Shown here piece after piece: positions 24,689 through 32,873 of a stretch of DNA of 37,879 nucleotides. The translations under genes and the position numbers were made by a program. A model generated the notes under the pieces. The model did no database searches. It was not told the DNA's origin and saw nothing but the letters and a program-made list of their open reading frames with translations. Origin of the DNA: Desulfobacterales bacterium. GTDB taxonomy: Bacteria; Desulfobacterota; DSM-4660; Desulfatiglandales; Desulfatiglandaceae. The stretch spans positions 1 to 37,879 of the forward strand of contig JALVMN010000175.1 of NCBI GenBank assembly GCA_027027005.1, given 5' to 3'. How positions within the stretch are numbered: position 1 is the first letter of the stretch; each line of letters opens with the position of its first letter.

Positions 24689-25896
24689 ATATCAGGGAGG
24701 GTGTCTGCCCAACCCAGGGCCTCCAGATAACATTCGGGCACCTTGTCCTCCTCCACACCGGTGGCCTCCACCGCCCTGTTAAATTCCTCCCAGTCTCCCC
24801 TTTCATAGGATTCCACAAGTGCCAGAAACTCCCCTAGGACGCCCTCCCTTGAGACGAGAGCCCTCTTGATGGCCTCCCCAAGGGGAAGCCTTTCCATCAA
24901 CTCTGCCATGTCCTGATCCATAATTGCATCTATTCTTGAAAAAAGACCCAGGGTGAATAGCTCGGACTCGTTCAGACCGGTTCCACTGTGTCTTGCAAGG
25001 AGTTCACACATCTTTGCCCTTATGATGGAGTTTCGGATGAGTTCATGAGGTTTGTCTTCGGCAAGTTTCGCCATGACTATGAGGGAAATAAATCTTTTCA
25101 TACCGGTCTCACCAAGCATGACAATGGCCTGCTTAATGGTGGATATCTCGTGGACGCGGCGAAAAAATGAAGAATTGATGTATCTCAAGAGCTTATAGGA
25201 AATGGAAACATCCCTGGCCACGAGCTTTTCCAGTTCTTCGAACCTGAAATCCTCCTTGTTGGCCTCTGCAATCAACTGGATCAGATTAATCTTTGAAGGG
25301 GGGACTTCCCTGCCCTCCACTATCTCGGGCTTGCTGAAAAAATAGCCCTGGAACAACTCAAAGCCCATGTCAGCGGCCTTTTGGAATTCTTCGTGTGTTT
25401 CAACCTTTTCGGCCAAAAACTTGACGCCGTATTCAGACAATTTTTCGACATGATCCTCAATCACCTCCATTGAGGTGGCCCGGAAGTCCATTTTTATGAT
25501 ATTGGCCAGGGCAACCAACGGCTCCAGATTAGCCTCATAGAAAAAGTCGTCCAGGGCTATCAGGTAGCCCTGTTGCGATAGCTCTCGGCAGACCGCCACC
25601 ACCTCTTCTTCGGCCTCCACATCCTCAAGGACCTCCACCACAAGTGTCTCCTTTGGAAACATGGAGGGCACATTTTTTACCAAAAGATCGCGGGTAAAAT
25701 TCACAAACGCCTTATTCCCCCCTACTATTTGATCGATTCCAATGTTTAGGAAGCTATTTGAAAGGAGCTTTGATGTGGCAGTGTCGCCGTCTATGTCAGG
25801 AAACGCGTTGGTGGTCCCTCCCCTGAAAAGTAGCTCATAGCCGTAAATGGACTTCTTTTTGTCAAATATAGGCTGTCTCGCCACAAAAACATTCAT
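24685..25896 (-). CDS. EAL and HDOD domain signalling protein (YuxH-like)
   Basis: A 403-residue protein with an N-terminal EAL-type domain (to about residue 195) and a C-terminal HDOD domain. The EAL domain starts VARQPIFDKKKSIYGYELLF, with YELLFRG in place of ExLxR, and DDFFYE where active phosphodiesterases have DDFGTG, so it is probably unable to cleave c-di-GMP though it may bind it or a partner. The HDOD part has the region ELEKLVARDVSISYKLLRYI and lacks a complete metal-binding HD set. ATG 25896 has AGAGGGA about five bases upstream and starts at the family N-terminus; ATG 25926 is the longer option. A sigma-54 promoter precedes it. Confidence 0.88.
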   Translation of the reverse strand: MNVFVARQPIFDKKKSIYGYELLFRGGTTNAFPDIDGDTATSKLLSNSFLNIGIDQIVGGNKAFVNFTRDLLVKNVPSMFPKETLVVEVLEDVEAEEEVVAVCRELSQQGYLIALDDFFYEANLEPLVALANIIKMDFRATSMEVIEDHVEKLSEYGVKFLAEKVETHEEFQKAADMGFELFQGYFFSKPEIVEGREVPPSKINLIQLIAEANKEDFRFEELEKLVARDVSISYKLLRYINSSFFRRVHEISTIKQAIVMLGETGMKRFISLIVMAKLAEDKPHELIRNSIIRAKMCELLARHSGTGLNESELFTLGLFSRIDAIMDQDMAELMERLPLGEAIKRALVSREGVLGEFLALVESYERGDWEEFNRAVEATGVEEDKVPECYLEALGWADTLPDI

Positions 25897-25975
25897 CTTG
25901 TTCCCTCTAAGAGCGTTGTCTCCCATTCATCCCTGAATCTCTTCCTTGCCAGTTCCTTTCCAGGGAGGAATCTCA

Positions 25976-25991
25976 TGCACGAATCAAGCCA
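25976..25991 (-). promoter_or_regulatory. Candidate sigma-54 promoter of the EAL-HDOD gene
   Basis: On the minus strand TGGCTTGATTCGTGCA (25991-25976) has the invariant GG and GC separated by 10 bases, as in TGGCACG-N4-TTGCA. Initiation near 25965 gives a leader of about 69 nt to ATG 25896. The gene immediately upstream encodes a sigma-54 activator, which fits. Two bases of the -24 element depart from consensus. Confidence 0.5.
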
Positions 25992-26017
25992 AATCCTTTT
26001 AGAAGTCAGAGGAGGAA

Positions 26018-27433
26018 TTATAATGTGCTGCCCTGATTGATGCGGTACTCCCTAATGCGGTTTAGGAGGGTCTTATAACTTATATCGAGGAGTCTGGCGG
26101 CCTTGCGTCTGTTCCACCGGGTCCTTTTCAAGGCCTCTATTATGGCCTTTCGTTCCACCTCAGCCACATAGCGCTTGGTCACTTTCCGCAAGGAGAAATC
26201 ATCTCCTGAAAAGAAATATTCAATCCCTGATTTCCCCAAGTCTCTGGAAAGAGGGTTGGAGATGAATTGCCATTCTTGCCCGGAAGTCCCCAGATCCGGG
26301 TCCACATCCAATACCTCAAACAGGAAATCCCATTCCTGATTTATCATGGCCCGGCGAACCATGTTTTCCAACTCCCTTACATTGCCCGGCCATCTATACC
26401 TCTGAAGCAGGGTTATCACATTCGCTGGTATGTCAAGGGGATCACGATTGTTCTCATAACAAAATTTGTTAATAAAGTAATCGGCAAGGAGAGGGATGTC
26501 CTCTGGTCTGTCTCTAAGAGGGGGTGCCTCAATACGAAACACATTGAGTCTGTAATAGAGGTCCTTTCTGAATTTTCCCTCCCTCACCATTGTCCAAAGG
26601 TCACTGTTGGTGGCAGCCACCACTCGAGCGTTTACTATCTTATCGCGTACCCCCCCTAACCTGGAAAAGCTTTTGTCTTCAAGTAGCTGTAAGAACTTGA
26701 CCTGTGAGGTAAGGGGGAGGTTTCCGATCTCATCAATGAACAGAGTTCCACCATGGGCCATCTCAAGCCTACCGGGTTTGTCGCGCTGCGCCCCGGTAAA
26801 TGCCCCCCTCTGGTAACCGAACACTTCACTTTCCAATAGATCTTCTGGTAGTGCCCCGCAATTGATCTTGACCAGAGGCTGGTTTCTTCGGGATGAGAAA
26901 TAGTGAAGAGAACGGGCTATAAGCTCTTTGCCGGTACCACTTTCTCCGGTTATAAGGACCGTTATGTCCTTGTCCGAGATGCGCCTGACCTTCTCCCTGA
27001 TCTTCTGAATGGATGGACTAATGCCTATGAGCACAGGGAACTCAGGACCCTTGCTAAGGTCATTCCTTTGGGCCAGCCCCTGTTGGATCTTTTCTGCCGT
27101 CTTGGCAGGCTCTTTTCCAAGGGTGAGTCTATGAATCCCTTCAAATGGGCCATTGTCCAGGACAGGGGCCAAGTCCTCTTCCTGTGAGGTCAAAAACACG
27201 GAAACGCCTGGATCCACAATCTTGATCCTATGTATCAGCTTTAAGGTAATGAGGGTAGGAACTGAGGGGCCTAGCAAGGCAAAGGTGGGGGCATAGCCCT
27301 CAAAATGCCTGATGGGGACCGATGTGGAGGCAGAAAATATGGTATTGAACCCTGCGCTCCGGAGTTCTGCCTCCAACCAGTCCAGTTCCACCTTTTCATC
27401 GGTTATAATCAGGGCTCTGATATCGTCCTTCAT
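26018..27433 (-). CDS. Sigma-54-dependent response-regulator-like activator with degenerate receiver
   Basis: A 471-residue NtrC-type activator. The N-terminal receiver-like domain (about 1-120) keeps the fold but has GPSVP where the phospho-acceptor Asp should follow the third strand. The AAA+ domain is complete: Walker A GESGTGKE 163-170, sigma-54-contacting GAFTGA 210-215, Walker B GGTLFIDEIG from 228, and the arginine-rich sensor region RKDLYYRLNVF. The C-terminus has a Fis-type helix-turn-helix (RRKAARLLDISYKTLLNRI, about 442-460). It starts 6 bases after the FHA hybrid kinase, so they are co-transcribed. Without an acceptor Asp, control is probably by protein contact or ligand rather than phosphorylation. 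Confidence 0.93.
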   Translation of the reverse strand: MKDDIRALIITDEKVELDWLEAELRSAGFNTIFSASTSVPIRHFEGYAPTFALLGPSVPTLITLKLIHRIKIVDPGVSVFLTSQEEDLAPVLDNGPFEGIHRLTLGKEPAKTAEKIQQGLAQRNDLSKGPEFPVLIGISPSIQKIREKVRRISDKDITVLITGESGTGKELIARSLHYFSSRRNQPLVKINCGALPEDLLESEVFGYQRGAFTGAQRDKPGRLEMAHGGTLFIDEIGNLPLTSQVKFLQLLEDKSFSRLGGVRDKIVNARVVAATNSDLWTMVREGKFRKDLYYRLNVFRIEAPPLRDRPEDIPLLADYFINKFCYENNRDPLDIPANVITLLQRYRWPGNVRELENMVRRAMINQEWDFLFEVLDVDPDLGTSGQEWQFISNPLSRDLGKSGIEYFFSGDDFSLRKVTKRYVAEVERKAIIEALKRTRWNRRKAARLLDISYKTLLNRIREYRINQGSTL

Positions 27434-27439
27434 TCAGCC

Positions 27440-29881
27440 TCAACCATTATCAGGGATCTTTCCCAGCACTTGGGCCAGGGTCCTGCTGAGCTGTTCAAGA
27501 TTGCATGGTTTTGTCATGTATCCCTTGATCAGTTCCCTTATGTCATCTTCCAATCCCTGAGGCCCTGTCTCCTCGTATCCTGAGACAATCACAATCTTGG
27601 CATCAGGATCTCTTGCCAATATCTCTTTCATACAAGATACGCCATCCATCTCTGGCATGTTTCTGTCGAGAAGGAGCAGATCAGGAGACCAGGTCTTGTA
27701 CTCTTCGATAGCCTTTTTGGGTCTCGTAACCGCCTTTACCTGGTAGCCCAGCCTCTTGATCATGCTTGCCAGGGCATTGAGGGCCGTGCTCTCATCATCC
27801 ACTATCATGACCCTCTCCCCTTTCCCAAGGTACAAGGTGGAACTCTTGACCTCAGTGGGCTCTTCTTGAGAATTTTCGAGGGGGAAAGAAATGGTAAAGG
27901 TTGTCCCCTCACCCGGCTTTGATTCAACGCTTATGGAGCCATTGTGTTCCTCCACTATCCCATGAACCGTGGTAAGCCCCAGCCCGGTCCCCTTGCCTAC
28001 ATCTTTATTCGTAAAGAAGGGATCAAAGATTTTCTCGAGCGTCTCCTTCTCCATTCCATGCCCGGTATCTGAGACTGAGGCAATTACTCGACCTCCTTCT
28101 CTCCAGGCCCTTATCCTAATGACCCCGCCTTCTGGCATGGCATCCCTGGCATTTGTGAGGAGATTCATGAACACCTGGCTCAAGAGAGAATGGTTTCCAT
28201 TGATGGTCAATCCAGTCTCAAGGTCCATCTCTATTTGTATGCTCTTGTCAAATAGCCTTTCCACGATCTTGAAGGTGTCCTCTATCACATCAGCAAGGTC
28301 TATAGGAGAAAGGGCGAACTCCTCTCCCAGCTTTGAGAAGTGCAGAAGGCTCTGGATGAGTTCAACGCCTTTTTCCACCGAGGAGGTGACATTCTCCAAG
28401 GTCTCGGCCACATTGTTGTTGTGACCTTCCACCATCTCCAAATACTCTACATTGCCCAGAATGGCTTGTAGAATATTTCTGAAATTGTGGGCAATCCCCC
28501 CTGCAAGTCTTCCAATAGATTCCAGTTTTTGGGCCTGCAATACCCTCCTTTGCAATTCCTTTTGCTCTTGCTCTGCCTTGACCCGCTGGGTGATGTCGTC
28601 ATAGAGGAGCACCAGTTCCCCGGAAGGGAGTCTGTAAATATCATATTCTCTCCATCCACTCCTGACCTCATCCCTATAAAAACACCTGGGGATATTCATG
28701 AACCTACCGCTCTCCCAGACCTCTCTGAAGGCCTCCGGCATCCTGAGTTCCAAGAAACCGGGGAAGACCTCTTCCATCCTCTTCCCTATAACATCCTCTT
28801 TCCTGAATCCCTCGATCTCTTGCGCCGCCCTATTCACATCCACTACTATAAAATCGTCACCTTTTTCATTCACCTGAAAAACCACCACTCCACTCCTCAT
28901 GTTGTCAAAGATGGCCCTGAAACGCTCCTCACTACTCCTCAGCTTTCTTTGAGCCTCTCTGAGGCTGTATGTCCGGCTCTCCACCATCCTTTCCAGATTG
29001 GAGTAAATCAACGCGTTCTCTATGGCTATAGCTGCAGGGCTTGCTATGGCCAATAGGAGGTGGAGGTCTTCTTTCCTGAAGCTATGGGGTTTTTCCAAGG
29101 AATCCACATAAATTGCCCCCCTCACCTGTTTCCTGCTTATGAGGGGGACACACATCACAGACCTGATCTTCATGCTCCTGATGCTGTCTGAAAGATCAAT
29201 CTGGCGGGCCAGCTGGGTATCCACCATTGATACAGGTTTTGCCTCCCTTATAACCCTTTCCACTATGCTCTTGCTGTACCTTAGCGGGGTGGTATCACTG
29301 GGATTGCGAGTGCGAGAAATGATCTCCTTGATCTCCTCCTTGGCGTCATCCAGCAAAAGTATGGCTCCGCGGTCGATCCTCTTCAGACAGTCAAAAAGCG
29401 AGTTCATAATGGTTTCAAGTATCTCATAGATGTCAAACGACTCCATCAAGGCGGTGGAAAGTCTATAAATAACCTCAAAATTCTTGATCTTGGTCATGGG
29501 CCTGCCCTTGAGGATATATTCCTCTCCAAACTGGCCCGTGATTTCCATTTGCGTGTCTTCGCTTACGAGCGTCCCTTCTAAGGAATACTCCCTTTCCACT
29601 GAAAAAAGGGTGGAACCAATGGCAATGGTGTCTCCTTGGTTGAGTTTCTCACGCCTACCGGGCTCTAACTTGACTCCATTGACATATGTCCCGTTGGTAC
29701 TGTTAAGGTCTTCCACATAGAGATCTCCATCCTCCATGAGGATCCTCATGTGCCTGGCAGACACAGAGCGGTCATAGACCTGGAAATCACTCTTGGGAGA
29801 TCGCCCCACCACCAGCACTTCCCGGTCAATCTCCACACCCTTTCCTTTGTCCGGTCCATCTATAATGAAGAGACTAAGCAT
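27440..29881 (-). CDS. FHA-GAF-PAS hybrid histidine kinase with C-terminal receiver
   Basis: An 813-residue soluble sensor kinase. Order of domains: FHA (1-95; VGRSPKSD, SARH and NSTNGTYVNG, which bind phosphothreonine), GAF (about 140-295), PAS (about 315-430), HisKA with His465 in GGIAHNFRNILQAI, HATPase with Asn577 in LLTNARDA and GKGTGLGL, and a receiver with Asp739 (LLLLDRNMPEMDG) and Lys791. The residue after the catalytic histidine is Asn rather than Asp or Glu, as in several hybrid kinases. There is no membrane segment, so the signal is cytoplasmic. ATG 29881 has AAAAGGA eight bases upstream. It is followed six bases later by the sigma-54 activator whose own receiver is defective. Confidence 0.94.
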   Translation of the reverse strand: MLSLFIIDGPDKGKGVEIDREVLVVGRSPKSDFQVYDRSVSARHMRILMEDGDLYVEDLNSTNGTYVNGVKLEPGRREKLNQGDTIAIGSTLFSVEREYSLEGTLVSEDTQMEITGQFGEEYILKGRPMTKIKNFEVIYRLSTALMESFDIYEILETIMNSLFDCLKRIDRGAILLLDDAKEEIKEIISRTRNPSDTTPLRYSKSIVERVIREAKPVSMVDTQLARQIDLSDSIRSMKIRSVMCVPLISRKQVRGAIYVDSLEKPHSFRKEDLHLLLAIASPAAIAIENALIYSNLERMVESRTYSLREAQRKLRSSEERFRAIFDNMRSGVVVFQVNEKGDDFIVVDVNRAAQEIEGFRKEDVIGKRMEEVFPGFLELRMPEAFREVWESGRFMNIPRCFYRDEVRSGWREYDIYRLPSGELVLLYDDITQRVKAEQEQKELQRRVLQAQKLESIGRLAGGIAHNFRNILQAILGNVEYLEMVEGHNNNVAETLENVTSSVEKGVELIQSLLHFSKLGEEFALSPIDLADVIEDTFKIVERLFDKSIQIEMDLETGLTINGNHSLLSQVFMNLLTNARDAMPEGGVIRIRAWREGGRVIASVSDTGHGMEKETLEKIFDPFFTNKDVGKGTGLGLTTVHGIVEEHNGSISVESKPGEGTTFTISFPLENSQEEPTEVKSSTLYLGKGERVMIVDDESTALNALASMIKRLGYQVKAVTRPKKAIEEYKTWSPDLLLLDRNMPEMDGVSCMKEILARDPDAKIVIVSGYEETGPQGLEDDIRELIKGYMTKPCNLEQLSRTLAQVLGKIPDNG

Positions 29882-29950
29882 GGCTCAAATCCTTTTTTCG
29901 GAAATTGCTTCACGTTCTCTGATTGCAAACAGGACAAGTCCATGGAATGC

Positions 29951-30340
29951 TCAGGGCCTCTTTTCTTTTTTCGTCAAAAGATCTCTTACGTGTTCTTTAA
30001 GGATCCCCATCTTTACTGGCTTGGACAAAACCAGGTCTGCATTCTTCTCAAGTGCCGCAGCTTCAGGCTCTTTGCCATAGCCGGTAATGGCTATAACCGG
30101 TATCTGGGGCCTGTTTTGCTTCGAGGCGGTCACCACCCCTACTCCGCTTACATAGGGCATCACAATATCCGTGATAACCAGATCGTAGGTCTCACTCTCC
30201 AGCAACTTGAGGCCTTGAAGGCCGTCTTCAGCAGTAATCACCTTGTAGTTCTCAAGCTCCAGGTGTTTAACCATCATTTTCAGGACATCCTTGTCATCCT
30301 CAATAACCAGTATGGTCCTCTGCCTTTTTCCTTCGGTCAT
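29951..30340 (-). CDS. Stand-alone CheY-like receiver protein
   Basis: A 129-residue single receiver domain. All key residues are present: the Glu-Asp-Asp cluster in ILVIEDDKD, the phospho-acceptor Asp in LVITDIVMP near residue 59, Thr in IAITGYG and Lys in LSKPVKMG. No output domain follows. It is 69 bases upstream of the FHA kinase and in the same direction, so it may receive phosphate from that kinase or shuttle it, as in CheY- or SpoF-like steps. Confidence 0.92.
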   Translation of the reverse strand: MTEGKRQRTILVIEDDKDVLKMMVKHLELENYKVITAEDGLQGLKLLESETYDLVITDIVMPYVSGVGVVTASKQNRPQIPVIAITGYGKEPEAAALEKNADLVLSKPVKMGILKEHVRDLLTKKEKRP

Positions 30341-30456
30341 GTTTGGAGCCCCCTATTCAAAGTTTTCTCCCCTTCCACACAACCCTGAATACTCACTAGA
30401 TTGTTATTTTTCCACCTTTGGAACCAAACAACAAGATACCCTTGCTGAATTGGAAA

Positions 30457-32748
30457 TTAGCCCTTCAATTTCTCCAAGGCCTCTCTGGCCTCTTTCAGTT
30501 CGGGATCAAGCTTCAGCGCCTTTTTCAGATAACTCCGAGCCTCCTCAAGTTTGTTGACTTTTAAAAGGGCCATGCCCATGTGATAATTGATCACCGGATG
30601 GTCAGGCGCCCTTTCCAAGGCATCGCTCAACTCTGAAACAGCGTTTAGATAACTCCCCTTCAAATAATAAATCCATCCCAAGGTATCCATAATGGCTGGG
30701 CTGTTCGGCATATTTTCCTTGGCCGTTTGGGCAAAGCCCAGTGCCTCATCTATGTTTCCTCCTTTACTGGCCAACAGCCAGGCCAGATTATTTGCTGCCG
30801 GAGCGAAATCTCTTTTGACCTCCAGGGTGTTTCTGTAATATTCCTCTGCCCTTTTCCAGTCCCCTTTCTGCTGCCAAATGGTCCCCAGGGCCATCAGGGC
30901 AGGCAAATAATCATCCCTTTTTTCCAGAATTTTATGATACTGTGAGATGGCCTGCTCTAGCTTTCCGCTTCTGACGTGGAGCCTTGCCAGGGTCTGATAA
31001 GGGCCCACGAGGTTTGGTTCCAACTCGATTGCCTTCTTCAGATGCCTTTCTGCCTCCTCGGGCATTCTCCTTGCCAAAAAAAGCTTTGCCTCCATGTGTT
31101 CTATCGTTGCAAGGAGTGGCTTGCTGTCTTTGAGCTTTTCCTTGGCCGAGGCACACAACTCTAAGGCCTTACCAAATCGCTTTTTTGCCGCATGTATCCC
31201 CACAAGTAGGCTCAAGGCATCCAGTTGGCCAGGATTGATCTCCAGGGCCTTCTGGAAGAACTCCAGTGCAGCCTTTTGCCTTCCTTTAAGTCTATTGATA
31301 AGACCCAGCTTCACATAAGCAGGGGCATGGCGGGGGGCCAATTGGACCACCCTGCTGAAGGTCTTGTGGGCTGAATCCAGGTCTTTCTTCATCATTTCCA
31401 GGTTGCCCTTTAACATCAAGGCCCTGATATCTTGCGGCCTCTTTTTTAGCACATATTCAATCTGTTGCGAGGCGGGTTCAAGGCTTCTATCTCTCAGGTA
31501 AAGCACTGCCAACTCCAGTCTGGCCTTCATGTGGTTGGGGTTTAACTCAACGGCCTTTTGGAGGTCAGCTTGGGCCAGCTCAATCTCGCCCTTTCCAAGT
31601 TTGGCCAATGCCCTGAAATAGTAAGCATCAGGCCAATGGGGTCTCCCCCTCAACGCAATGTCAAATCTCTCAATGGCCTTTTCAAACTCCCTTTTTGCCA
31701 GATGGAGCTTGCCTTTTAAAAAGTTCGAAGCCACATGGCCTTTATCCAGTTCAAGGGCCTTGTCCAGGGTTGCCTCTGCTTGTCTAAACTTCTTGAAGTC
31801 GAGCTGCAATTGGGCGGTGGCAGCAAGGATGTCGGCCGAGTCTTTCTTTATGGAAGAGGCCCTGGTCATGGCCTCCAAGGCCTTTTCATACTGACCCCGT
31901 CTGGCAAAGTATCGGGCAAGGTTTATGAGAGGGGAGACATCCTGGCCCGGGGAAACTTCTACGGCTCTCTGGTACTCTCTTTCTGCCTTTTGAAACATCT
32001 TCCTGTCTTCATAAAATTTTCCCAAGATAGTGTGGCCAATATAGTCATCCCCTGCCATCTCAAGCATTTTGTTCAGATACTTTTCGGCCTTGTCCCAGTC
32101 TCCCTTTTGACCATATAGCCTGGCCAACTCAACATATACGATCCTGGCGTCAGGCTTGAGAGCCAAGGCATCCAGGTACCTTTTCTCGGCTCTGGCAAAA
32201 TCATTTTTCAAGGCATAGAGTCTCGCAAGGGAGAGCGTGGCCTTGAAGTTATCCCTTGAAAGGGCCATGGCCTTCTTTAGGGTCTCAATGGCCCCTTGGA
32301 GGTCTTTTTCAAGGACCTGCACACCTGAGAGTAGCACGAGGGCATCCACATGGTCAGGCTTTTTTCCAAGGATGAGTTCAGCCTTCTTTCTGGCCTCTTG
32401 AGGCTGCCTTACAAGCAGGTATATTTGACCCAACTTTAGCTGGGCCTCAAGATTGTCAGGGTTTATGGATACGGCCTTGGAAAAGGCCTGAAAGGCCTCC
32501 CTCCCTTTCTTGTCTTTCAGGTATGCCTCACCGAGCAGGTAATAGGCCTCACCATTTTGAGGATTCAATTGCACTACGTTTCGAAGCTCGATTATGGCCT
32601 CCTTGTATTTCCCTTCCTCAAGGTACTTTTGGGCCTGCTTATAGTGCCTTGCCTCCTTTTCCTCTTTGCTGGCACACCCGAAAGAGAAACAGGCCACCAC
32701 AAAGAACACCACCACCAGTAATCCTGTCTTCTTGCAATACTTGTTCAA
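30457..32748 (-). CDS. TPR-repeat lipoprotein resembling PrsT of PEP-CTERM/exopolysaccharide loci
   Basis: A 763-residue periplasmic or outer-membrane lipoprotein made almost wholly of tetratricopeptide repeats (about twenty 34-residue units such as AIIELRNVVQLNPQNGEAYY). The lipid anchor is a hydrophobic signal ending VACFSFGCASK. Size and layout resemble PrsT, the TPR lipoprotein of exosortase/exopolysaccharide clusters, but no exosortase or PEP-CTERM protein is seen here. The start is placed at TTG 32748, which has AGAGGG seven bases upstream and gives a tidy lipoprotein signal (MNKYCKKTGLL); the frame extends to ATG 32787, but a promoter overlaps that codon. The C-terminal repeats are acidic and helical. 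Confidence 0.85.
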   Translation of the reverse strand: MNKYCKKTGLLVVVFFVVACFSFGCASKEEKEARHYKQAQKYLEEGKYKEAIIELRNVVQLNPQNGEAYYLLGEAYLKDKKGREAFQAFSKAVSINPDNLEAQLKLGQIYLLVRQPQEARKKAELILGKKPDHVDALVLLSGVQVLEKDLQGAIETLKKAMALSRDNFKATLSLARLYALKNDFARAEKRYLDALALKPDARIVYVELARLYGQKGDWDKAEKYLNKMLEMAGDDYIGHTILGKFYEDRKMFQKAEREYQRAVEVSPGQDVSPLINLARYFARRGQYEKALEAMTRASSIKKDSADILAATAQLQLDFKKFRQAEATLDKALELDKGHVASNFLKGKLHLAKREFEKAIERFDIALRGRPHWPDAYYFRALAKLGKGEIELAQADLQKAVELNPNHMKARLELAVLYLRDRSLEPASQQIEYVLKKRPQDIRALMLKGNLEMMKKDLDSAHKTFSRVVQLAPRHAPAYVKLGLINRLKGRQKAALEFFQKALEINPGQLDALSLLVGIHAAKKRFGKALELCASAKEKLKDSKPLLATIEHMEAKLFLARRMPEEAERHLKKAIELEPNLVGPYQTLARLHVRSGKLEQAISQYHKILEKRDDYLPALMALGTIWQQKGDWKRAEEYYRNTLEVKRDFAPAANNLAWLLASKGGNIDEALGFAQTAKENMPNSPAIMDTLGWIYYLKGSYLNAVSELSDALERAPDHPVINYHMGMALLKVNKLEEARSYLKKALKLDPELKEAREALEKLKG

Positions 32749-32782
32749 GTCAACACCCTCTAGCTTCTTGAATTTTTCCAAT

Positions 32783-32811
32783 ACCATACCTGCGGGTCAC
32801 CTGAATGTCAA
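32783..32811 (-). promoter_or_regulatory. Probable sigma-70-type promoter of the TPR lipoprotein gene
   Basis: On the minus strand TTGACA (32811-32806), 17-base spacer, TATGGT (32788-32783). It overlaps the upstream ATG 32787, and transcription from near 32776 would give a 28-nt leader to the TTG start at 32748. This is one of two independent reasons for choosing that start. Confidence 0.5.
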
Positions 32812-32873
32812 ACATCCCTTGACCCTGAAAGGGACTTGAGATAATTTCTTGCCAAAGTTCTAAACTGCAATAC

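Noticed and set aside
26018-29881. PrsK/PrsR pair of PEP-CTERM loci
   Set aside because: The kinase has FHA-GAF-PAS and a receiver rather than the PrsK membrane layout, and the activator lacks the usual acceptor Asp; only the TPR lipoprotein resembles that system.
32836-32873. TTGAGA-N19-TAAACT as promoter of the GHMP kinase gene
   Set aside because: The spacer is 19 bases and both boxes are imperfect; noted as possible leaderless start but not listed as a feature.
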